Source: Cydia pomonella (taxonomy: Eukaryota > Arthropoda > Insecta > Lepidoptera > Tortricidae). From it: a stretch of 64,000 nucleotides of DNA. The position numbers were made by a program, and so were the translations under genes. This document shows positions 55,367 to 64,000 of the stretch, in pieces (within the stretch, counting starts at the first letter, position 1; every line of letters begins with the position of its first letter). The stretch covers positions 6,081,247 through 6,145,246 of the forward strand of contig NC_084723.1 of assembly GCF_033807575.1 (NCBI RefSeq), written 5' to 3'. The notes below the pieces were generated by a model, which saw nothing but the letters and a program-made list of their open reading frames with translations, was not told the DNA's origin and searched no databases.

Positions 55367-57120
55367 ACTGGATGTCTGGTGATGGAACTGGGGAAGATAG
55401 AATTGGCTACTTGACAGTTTTTTGTAGATAATATCAATGGATATTGATTTTCCTGAGGATCAAATGTCTATATAGGACTCATTGCATTTAAGCAACACAA
55501 AGGTCAGAAATGAGAGTTTAAAGTTTGACGCTTGCACTCGACAATTAAAACGCCTCTAACAAAATGATATTGTAATGTGACGTTATATTACATTAGTCTG
55601 TCCCAAATGTATGGAAGATCAAGAAAATTGCTATTTTGACTTTGAAATATTGCGTTATAGTTGTCATACAATTTATTTTTCAATAAAATGTAAGGAATCG
55701 AATGGTGCCATATTATTGTTTTCTTTTTGAAAACATAAAAACATTTTTTTGAGACTTTGGAGCCTTGTACTACGGCTACGGAGCAGTCCCCATTTAGCCA
55801 TGCTGATTCCTGGCAGCTATTTATTGATGGATATCTAAGTGGTAGGTATAGGTAACCATATTGAAAATAGTACATTGTGCAACGAGGGGGGTAAGTGAAA
55901 TTCTGGATAGGAGGGTGATTATGCCGAGGCCGACAGCCGCAGGCTGGAGGGAATTAAAGACCCGAGTTTGCAATATTCTTACCCCCGGAGTTACACACAA
56001 TGTTTTTCATCACACTTGCGAAGAAAAAACTAAATTTTAAACGAAATAATTCTTAAATACGGTGACATATCAAACATTCGTCCGCCATTTTGTAATTTCT
56101 TGACAGGTTAGCATCGAGGGCAAAGACCAATTCGGCATTCAGCCACGATTGAAAATTATGTAAAAATATTTTAAACGGCTGTTAAATCAATCAAATTATT
56201 TAATTTTAAACATAAACAAAAATATTAACTTATAAATGTCAGGATTTTAAAAGTACCTAAAACTCATTTATGAAAAGGAATTAATAGGTACTCAACGTTC
56301 AAACGACTGGGAAAAGCCAATAACTAAAAGTCACGTCAGACAGTATAATATTATTTTAACACTCATATTAGCCACCAGCGGCGATAAACCTAAATAACGT
56401 TATCGGTTATCTCGCAATAACATGGTGTTAGTGATAACTGGTAATTGGAATAAAAATCTATTCACAATAAGCCCGGGTGCTGGCATATGCTCATCTATGT
56501 ACCTACTAACAGCATTAACGTGTATTTCATCTAGTTCAAATTTGAAGCAAAACAATAAGTGGAATTCAATAGAAATGTCAAATAATGTAAACAAATACGA
56601 CAGATTTTGTTAGCATTTGACGTATAAACTAAAAGCTTTACGATGGTTGTTTGAATATTAATAATTTTGCATATATTTTAACTTGTAATTGATATAAATA
56701 AAAGAGTTGAGTATATAAACTGTTAAATCATAGTTGTCCACAAAAAGTACGAGATTACGAAGAAATGAAGGTCAATTGGTTTGTTTACATTATTTGCCAT
56801 TGCCCATTTCTACTAAACTCCACTATAGGGCAGCAGACCCTGTCTATTCTATACCCTTCGAATAATATGACTGTTCCTTCCGGTTTCTTGATATGGCTTA
56901 ATTTAAAACATAATTGAAGAAATAATTTTTTGCCGTATTTTTATTAGCTACTAAAATGCTACATTTCTAAATAAATTAATCTGCTAAATTTCCAAAAAAG
57001 TGTTTACAAACATTTAACGTGACAGCTTCTCCTTATAATAAACATTAATTGTAACAGCTAGGGATCTTTATTCGACGCTATGAATATGATTTCTGTACCA
57101 TTTCGCTCCTCTTCACTGTG
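55367..57120. other. Intron 1 of INPP5A-like gene, mostly unassigned
   Basis: No coding exon seen. The stretch at 55918-56030 (gaggccgacagccgcaggct, cttacccccggagttacaca) is GC-richer and may be a repeat. Weak frames at 55588-55875 and 56422-56613 lack motifs. Confidence 0.4.
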
Positions 57121-57423
57121 ACTGAGTCATCATCATCCCGTCCTGGCCGGTTTATCTGCCTCGGCGACTGAGTCTGTACTGGCTAGTGAGAGCGACGATC
57201 ATGAGCTCTGATGTAGCCTATTTTCGCAGTAAATGTACGGCCACACTCACCGCAAGTCAGCACCCCTCCGACTAAATTGTAGTTTATGGCCGCAGGTGTT
57301 CGGGCCTTTAACTCGACGCGCTTCGCGTCGATTTCCACTCGCCTCTGCTCTTCAGAGGCTTGCACTTTTGTACTCACTGTATGCCTCCACTTCGACCAAT
57401 CGGCTTCGGTGACTGACTATATA
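57121..57423 (-). pseudogene. RTE-like LINE, extreme C-terminal fragment
   Basis: The minus frame between a stop near 57423 and the stop at 57183 reads ADWSKWRHTV, then a charged helix and CGECGRTFTAKIGYIRAHDR, a C-x2-C-x8-9-H-type finger like that ending other RTE-type ORFs. The following 60 bp end in gatgatgatga, a typical short-repeat tail. Confidence 0.7.
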
Positions 57424-57974
57424 TACTAATAACCGTAATATGAGATCCCTACCGGCCTTCATGAGATAGGATAGGTATCTAGTTACTTTTTGGAATATGA
57501 CGTCACGCAGAAAGCGAGAAAGATCACAGACACTGAGCAGTTGAAGATGCGCTATGGTGAAGAAAAAGGTCCTGATAAGTTCAGCATCGTAAACCTAGAT
57601 AAAACAATCTGCAAGACTCTCAAAAACATCACCTTAAATTTTAAATAAAATGAAGAATTACACCAAGCACCAAATATATAGTTATAAGTACCTATACGCT
57701 ACACGCTGTACCTACACGCTCGCCTGTCTTCAAAGTTCTACAAATTAGATTGTTTCAGATATTTCCCGAACTTCGAAGGGATCTCAGAGGGCTTTCCTAT
57801 TTATACTTATTAACCTTGAAGTGTCTTGTGTTTCGTGAAGACATGTCTATTGTTTTACCCAGAACCCTCTCAACAAAGCGTGTACGTACCTACTGTGGGA
57901 CTGACGTGCCTTTGTTGCGTCCCTTCGTGACGTCACTATGTTTAATACTGCCCTCGCTTGAACGTAATTCGCCT

Positions 57975-58250
57975 CATGTGGTACAAGTTTATATCGCTGA
58001 CTGTACTTTTTTTTCCACTGGCAACTCATGGATACAATTCATACAGCCCCAAACACAATTAGGTTGCGTTTGTTTTGTCACATGGCCATGGCCACCTCCT
58101 GTCTCCATCCTCAGATCAGCTCCATGTCATCATAATATTGCATTGTCATCCGATTTACATACGTATGCAACATTTCAACTCCCTCGGAAATCGGGTCAAA
58201 TTTAGCTTATATGCTTTGACCCACACTAATAAACGGACATACAATAGGTA
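57975..58250 (-). mobile_element. SINE-like repeat family S2, copy 4 (uninterrupted)
   Basis: ctgactgtac, acacaattaggttgcgttt, ggccatggccacctcctgtc and cataatattgcattgtcatc give the same order as 21717-22165 without the palindrome. It serves as the empty-site reference for that nested insertion. Confidence 0.7.
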
Positions 58251-58559
58251 CATTTTATAGTGCTTCCTCTCGCATGGTTACTCTAAACTATTACTACTAC
58301 AACAATCGGGATACTTGCAGGTACTCTGACCTAACCAGTTCGTTACGATGCGTCCTCTTTGACGGCCTCAACCCAAGTGAACGAGCCTGTTCAACTTTAC
58401 CGTGTCCCCACCACTTGCTAAAACTGCCGTGTTGCCAACAGTATAATGTTATTTTCCCAACTACCCCTGTATTAATCGGGGTAACATAATAATGTTGTCA
58501 CGGTATAATTATTATTTAACTGCTATCTTAAATGTAATCATGAATAAATCATGACAATA

Positions 58560-58710
58560 CTAACAAAGCAAGTTAAATAAAAAAATTAAAAAGCTTGTAA
58601 AAAGTGATCAAGTCCTCCAGTGGCTGAGGCCGGATTCGAACCGGTGTCTTCAGGTTACGCGGCTAACACCCTGGACGTCTAGGCAACTCGGCCACAGCGG
58701 TACCCGTCCC
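58560..58710 (-). mobile_element. tRNA-derived SINE, family S4
   Basis: On the minus strand: gctgtggccgagttgcctag is A-box-like and ccggttcgaatccggcc is B-box-like, followed by cactggaggacttgatcact and a ttttacaagctttttaa stretch. Its ends do not pair as a tRNA acceptor stem, so it is a SINE head rather than a functional tRNA. Confidence 0.75.
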
Positions 58711-59192
58711 GATTTTAGCGAGTGTAAGCAATCATTGAAAGACTTAAGTGTTTTGACCAATAAGGGCGAGCAGTATACACAAATCAAAATACATATTTCA
58801 AAATAATTTGTTTTGTTCCCTATGTTATAATTATTGGCTATGTACAATGCATCTTATATGCTGGACACAGGTCTCTCTCACATAAGGTTTGGTATAGAGT
58901 CCCCCACCGCTATAATATAACAGATTGTGGACTTCTCACATTCGTACCTACCTATTTCTTTGTTTATGAACGAAGTCATGGAGCCTAACTATTTCAGACT
59001 AAACTTTGCTATTAGGATATTACGTCCGACACCCCCTGCTGCGAAAAACTGAAATAGAAATATCTTTATCTCCCTCTATCGCTCGAATATGCAAGAACGA
59101 TGGAAAGCAGGTAACGAACAACGAACATTCTAATTTCGTTTTTCGCGCTAGGCTTTCAGGTTGTTTACACTCGCGCGCGCGTATATGAGCCT

Positions 59193-59307
59193 ACCGCGAA
59201 CACCAAAGTTCGCAAATTGCGGGCATCTCTCTCTTTTGCTCCGATTAAGGTAATTAGTGTATGACAGAGAAAAATGCCCGCAATTTGCGAACTTTGGTGT
59301 TCGCGGT
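59193..59307. mobile_element. MITE family M1, copy 6 (best preserved)
   Basis: accgcgaacaccaaagttcg and cgaactttggtgttcgcggt are exact inverse repeats of 20 bases, extended inward by caaattgcgggcat/atgcccgcaatttg. Confidence 0.85.
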
Positions 59308-60650
59308 AGGCCCTCTGGACGTTTGTGGAACCACGTCATCCACATGCTTGCTTCATTCAACCCTTTCGGTGCTAAGCTCTTGAGGCTCTTGGTGTGCAAT
59401 TGCGTTGCGGCTCTTTCAATTCTCTAGTTAATAACATTTAGTTTACGCAGGATTATTATTATGTAATCTTCACCTAGGTATTGGCTGTTTTATTTCTAAA
59501 TGTGGCTACGTATTTTTTATGCACTGTAAAAGTTTTATTTACTTGCGAAAGAGCCATTGAGGCCTACACAGAATATTTCTTTGAATTCTGTCAGGAAAAA
59601 TTACCATGGTAATTGGTAAAGACGCTCGGTTCGGTAAGCGATGTTAACAGCTCCAGGCTTTTAGTTGATTTGTATTCGTGCGATGCGCGCTCCATATTCC
59701 AAGCTGGCTTGACGGAAACAATGACGTCTGTCATTAAAGGCCGATACACACTGATCGAGTATTTATACAGCACGGTCCCCACGTAGACCGTTTCGGACAT
59801 AAAAAAAGTCAGATCGTATCAAGAGTAACCTAAATCGATGAGTAATATTATGAAAGCGAAATAATAAATATGTCAGCGTCGTAGCAAGTTGAATTCCTTG
59901 ATCTCTACTCATCGGTAGTCTTAAATCTTAATTACACCCATTTTTTTTTTTATTCCTACATTTGCACGTCTCTGAACAGTATCGTAGCTATAACAGTACA
60001 TAGCTCTCGAAATTAATTAGGTTACCTCTGTCGGCTGTGTTCGATAACATTGCTGCATTCCATGCTGTATCAATGTATATGATCGTTTGAAATCTCCAGT
60101 GGATGAGGTTGTTTTATTTGTCAATAAATTTTACTTTGGAAATGACTCCATTTGAAAACATCTCATACGTGCATTTCATTGATGGGTGCACGGTTATTTA
60201 CTGTTATTTTCCTTATTATTGTATATGCAGGTTTTACTGGAATGAGCCTGCAATTTGTAGGAAAAAAATCTTTATATTTATAAATGAGTTTATTTATACA
60301 TCAGCAAATTCTTAAGGATAATATGAAATCTCTTAAGTGTAAATACTTAGACTGATTTGTGGTATTTCTGATTTTATTTTGTGTTCGTTCGAGAAGGAAT
60401 GTAAACTCAGATTTTTTTTTGAAACTTAAGTACTTAAAATGTATCTTTTACCGTATCTTTGTTTGATCCTATGGTCGACTGTTAGGGAATCTAATTCCGT
60501 TATTTGTAGGTAACATTTTTGCATTTTGTGCAATAGAATTTAATTGCGTTATTCATAACTTTAAAATTGAATTTGTATATGTGCCTTTGAAAAATAAATG
60601 AAAAAAAAAAATAAAAAAAATAAACGTCTGTCAAGTCGGTTAAATTTTTG
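59308..60650. other. Intron 1 of INPP5A-like gene, nothing recognised
   Basis: AT-rich; ends with an A-rich stretch (60600-60622). Short frames lack motifs. Confidence 0.45.
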
Positions 60651-60957
60651 TTATACTATGAATTATCTGAGATGAGTTTTCGGTCTCAAACCCTAAGCTG
60701 TTTAACAAAACTATTTTTTTCGTTAGTGAGAAAGATCAAGCCAATTTGAAGACAATTTTAGCGTCCTACTTATGTGGTTCAAATAATGCATGTTTGAGCC
60801 ATATGTGTAGAAGGCTAAAATTGCATTTTAATCGGGCTTGATCCTTCTCACTAATGAGAAATAAGGTAGCACAGCGGTGCACAAAAGAAATAATGCCTTT
60901 TGTTTAACAGCTTAGGGTTTGAGGCTAAAGAATCATTTAAGATAATTCATACTATAA
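60651..60957. mobile_element. Palindromic MITE just upstream of INPP5A-like exon 2
   Basis: ttatactatgaattatctga, tctcaaaccctaagctgttt and agtgagaaagatcaagcc on the left are mirrored by gggcttgatccttctcact, acagcttagggtttgaggct and agataattcatactataa on the right. It ends about 100 bp before the exon. Confidence 0.8.
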
Positions 60958-61054
60958 TCGTTTGTATCTATGCCTATTCATAATATTTACATTATGTTTG
61001 TTAAAAAGAGCAAATTTAATAGAAGTTTAATGCATTTTTCATTGTTGTCCACAG

Positions 61055-61285
61055 CCATCCGTGATGCTCCCGATATGGACCTCCGAGTTCCTCCAAGCCG
61101 TCTCTCGCATGGACCCGAAGTTCATAGCCCTCCATCTCCAGGAAGTCGGTGGCAAGGCCTACGAGAAGTCCATGCAGTACGTGAAGGACTTCGTGCAGAG
61201 GCTGTGTGACTGTCCGGAGTTGCGGCTGTATGACAAGATCAGGATATTCCTCGATGAGGATTTTAGTTCCCCGGAGAAATTTACG
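61055..61285 (+). CDS. INPP5A-like phosphatase, coding exon 2 (77 codons)
   Basis: The exon follows tgtccacag and ends at ACG|GTAAGG, phase 0 on both sides, giving residues 28-104. It codes PKFIALHLQEVGGKAYEKSM, matching the conserved FxALHxQExGGKxYExSM of INPP5A. Glu57 in the QE motif is the expected metal-binding residue of the endonuclease/exonuclease/phosphatase fold. The catalytic core and any C-terminal lipid-modification site lie beyond the window. The identification rests on recalled family sequence and is firm. Confidence 0.9.
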
Positions 61286-61430
61286 GTAAGGCCATAGGAT
61301 GTTTTTAAATGTGTTTTAAATGACAGACATCCCGCCAAAGGTGCCGTTGGAACAGACATCTTTATCAAACATGTTAGGACAGGAAAGCTATTAAAAAGTC
61401 TCTAACAAGTATCGACGATTAACTAACATA

Positions 61431-61622
61431 ATATGAACCTCCAAGTTCCTCTAAGCTTCTCGCGCAAGGACCCGAAGCTCATCGGCCTCCATCTTCGGGA
61501 AGTCGGCGGCAAGGCCTACAAGAAGTCCATGCAGTACATGAAGGACTCCGTATAGAGTTCGGCTGTGGGACGAGATCAGGATATTCGTCGGTGAAAATTT
61601 TAGTTCTCCAGAGAAATTAACG
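61431..61622 (+). pseudogene. Relic copy of INPP5A-like exon 2
   Basis: From atatgaacctccaagttcct through gaagtcggcggcaaggccta and gaagtccatgcagtacatga to gagaaattaacg, it repeats exon 2 at high identity. It lacks about 20 bp in the ctgtccggagt region and has an in-frame TAG. A GTATGT donor follows, but the 5' end lacks the acceptor and the first 15 bases. Confidence 0.9.
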
Positions 61623-61623
61623 G

Positions 61624-62860
61624 TATGTACGAGTCATCAACAGTACATGTTATGTATGAGTTGTTATGAGATTAGAAGCAGGGGAAAGCTTAGAAATCCT
61701 TATCTCGGCCAAGAAGAAAGACCGCAGCGTATGAAATCAAAAGGCTGATTCTAAAGAGAGGATTACTTATCTACAAGAGAAAGAGAAAGGCAATTATCGT
61801 CACTCGTACGAGGGTTTGGCTATAATCCCCAGCATAGTGCAATGACGATATTTTAAAAAGACTCGGTTCACATAAAATCGAGAGCCGTTGGGGCTAAAAG
61901 GTACTTAACAAATGTAAAATATGTAAATGTTTCACCTTCGAAAGTTCACATTTCTGCCTAGTCTCTTAGTTCCCCCGCCATTTCGCCTATAGCAATAACT
62001 GTTGTGAGATATAAGTTATTGAGTGCGACCACATATCAAATTAGCGTGGGAAAATCCCCGATAACATGGACAGACGTTCTGCAGTGGAGTGGATAAGGGC
62101 GGTAGACGGCCAGGCGTTGTGGTTTAAGGTATGACTAACGGCCCGTTTCGGGTGGTCTTAGGTATAATATTAATGAGTTAATTGGTCGCTTATACGCTTA
62201 TTTAAAAGGAATATAAGGAAATTTCCATAGAAACTGACCCGTGTTCATTGCTCGTTAAGTGAGTGTTCTCGTACATATACATATTACCTACATAGTAGAA
62301 AGTTATTTCAGCCAGCAGTAAAACTGGTTTATGTTTGTTTTGATTGTGGAATCGAAGTAACTATTTGAGTAATCCTGTAAATCGATGTGCTTTAACGGAA
62401 AATCGATCTTATTCCACGTTTACAGGGTTTAAATTCCAATATTAGTACGTATGCAGTCAGCGAATAAAATATTTATAGCATAATCACTGCATTGACGTAA
62501 ATTTAACCACAAAACCAATTTATTGTTTTTTCGTATACACTTCAGAGCAATGAATGACTCGTTTTTTTGCTCCTCGGTGTAATAAATACCGAAGCTGCTA
62601 CTCACCCGATGTTGTTTCCGTTTTGTGGAAATCTGTTTTTGCTTCTTAAGAAAAGACGTAGAAGATCCGGTACCGTAGTTTCCTAGTCTTTGTGAAATAG
62701 GACTTCCCTCTTCTAGTTGAGGAAAATAAACACCTTTTAAACTTATTACCTTTTATATACTATACCTCAGAAACTGGCATAGTTCGGTGGTCCATAAAGT
62801 AAAGTAACGTAAAGTCCATTGCGTCACAAAAAAGGCTTAAAAATAAAAAGGGTTAAAAAT
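61624..62860. other. INPP5A-like intron 2, nothing recognised
   Basis: No exon-like frame. The next exon of the gene must lie beyond 64000 or is too short to see. Confidence 0.5.
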
Positions 62861-63270
62861 AGTGTTCGTAGGAACTCAAGTCTTTTGAGTCTGAATTTGA
62901 AGAACTCTACTCGTTTTTGCGAGATTCGGCGCTTAAAAAACTTCTGAGTCCTTTAAGTCCCGAGGCGAGTCTTTTATTGAGTCTTTTTTAAGAGCAACTC
63001 AATAGGACTCGAGCCTCCGAATAAACTCCGTCAACAATGTAATAGGTTTTACCTAAATTACAGCAAAGAAATTATGCGTTATGGTATGATTGAAATTTTG
63101 CAAACAAAAAAATTTAGAGTTCTCTGAAAAGGACTCAAGTCTACAAAATACTCTGGTCTCTAACAAGTTGAAAATAACTCTAGTTTAGACTTAATTATAT
63201 GAGTCTGAAAAACTGAGTCGAGTTCCAAACAGAGGACTCAAAGAACTCGAGTCTACCAATACTAGTTATT
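62861..63270. repeat. GACTC/GAGTC-rich repeat
   Basis: About ten GACTC or GAGTC pentamers in 400 bp, in both senses, within actcaagtc, tgagtctg and ggactcgag contexts, against about one expected by chance. Probably a decayed inverted element. Confidence 0.5.
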
Positions 63271-63666
63271 AATCATTTATTTTTCTTGTCACCCGTTGCC
63301 ATTGGTTACGTTCTCTTAGAGACCTCTCTTAAACCCCTGTTTTTTTCGTATCTATATTAACCAATTATGCATTTTTGTGGTAGTTAAAATCAGAAAGGTC
63401 TATAATCAGTCCTCTACTAAGCATATTAGCAGAACGGGGTACGGTATTTCTTCGAACAAATTGTTCTGCTGTGGTCCCCTGATTGACCGGGCATAATAAC
63501 AAACAAAAAGCTGGTCCACCCCGAAATTATTTTGGTGACTGTAAATGCGACGTTTATTAAGACGTTGTGTGTGTGTGGAATTAGAGTCGGACCATGCTAA
63601 TTTTTCATGCCTAAGTGTTCTGAGATCCTTGTGCCTTACTCTATGTGCGTCGTAGTAGAACTAACC

Positions 63667-63851
63667 CAGTGGTGGGCAAACTTTTTTCATGGGGGCCAGA
63701 AAATTTAAAAAAATCCGAGGAGGGCCGGAACTGCAGTATAAATACATTTTGATTTGAAACCGTTATCTCTCGAGCTATATACTAATTATTTCGAAGGACC
63801 GGCGGCGAGCCGGATGAAAGCCTTGCGCCGGCCGTAGTTTGCCCACCACTG
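63667..63851. mobile_element. hAT-type MITE, 185 bp
   Basis: CAGTGGTGGGCAAACT at the left end and AGTTTGCCCACCACTG at the right are exact 16-bp inverted repeats. The 8-bp AACTAACC stands on both sides (63659-63666 and 63852-63859). TIR sequence and 8-bp duplication are hallmarks of hAT elements. No transposase. Confidence 0.93.
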
Positions 63852-64000
63852 AACTAACCTATTGGCTCACTCCCCTTTGCCTCGCCTGGCTCACCTATAC
63901 AACAAGCATGCTAATAATGTCCCTTTGGATGTGTTTCACGACAGTGAAGCCTCATTTAAAAACAAATTATTATCTGTTGACAACCTCAGCTAGCTCGGCT

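Larger units (their letters stand above)
46909..61054 (+). other. INPP5A-like intron 1, 14,146 bp
   Basis: Bounded by GTGAGT and tgtccacag, joining two phase-0 exons. It is filled with transposon pieces: RTE-like LINE tails (48355, 52578, 57183), palindromic elements, a minisatellite (49009) and SINE-like repeats. No nested gene was found. Confidence 0.8.

Noticed and set aside
58615..58700. Functional tRNA gene
   Set aside because: A- and B-box-like sequences are present, but no acceptor stem pairs and SINE body sequence follows directly.

Overview
The window is nuclear DNA of an insect, almost certainly a moth or butterfly. Three host genes have GT-AG introns and insect-type protein sequences. 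The AT-rich space between exons is packed with tRNA-derived SINE pieces, RTE-like LINE tails and many near-palindromic non-autonomous DNA elements of the kinds common in Lepidoptera. No species can be named from the sequence.

Layout. Positions 1-25,350 are gene-poor. They hold one intact-looking Ty3/Gypsy LTR retrotransposon (2832-7186, identical LTRs, 5-bp target duplication, gag frame broken) and many MITEs. From 25,365 to 35,279 (+) lies ebony, the beta-alanyl amine synthase of the catecholamine/pigment pathway: 16 coding exons whose phases all agree, giving 860 residues. From 44,765 down to 38,015 (-) lies an alpha/epsilon-sarcoglycan homologue: 8 exons, about 494 residues, with signal peptide, ectodomain, one membrane segment and cytoplasmic tail. 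It converges on ebony. From 46,828 (+) starts a type I inositol-polyphosphate 5-phosphatase (INPP5A-like). Its first coding exon (46828-46908) and second (61055-61285) are separated by a 14.1-kb intron full of repeats, and the rest lies beyond the right edge. The sarcoglycan and phosphatase genes are head to head, about 2 kb apart.

The three genes have unrelated jobs: cuticle/neurotransmitter chemistry, the muscle membrane complex, and IP3 signalling. I see no reason to treat them as a functional cluster.

The most unusual signal is a set of degenerate copies of real exons lying just downstream of the originals. Ebony exon 1 has two extra copies and exons 3 and 5 one each; phosphatase exon 2 has one. 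Other points of interest are nested transposon insertions (a MITE inside a SINE-like repeat, an RTE tail in the loop of a palindrome, a SINE tail inside a MITE with its own target duplication), a hAT-type MITE with a perfect 8-bp target duplication, a broken minus-strand ORF between 17-bp inverted repeats, and a 45-bp minisatellite. All calls were made by reading the sequence; no database search was run.
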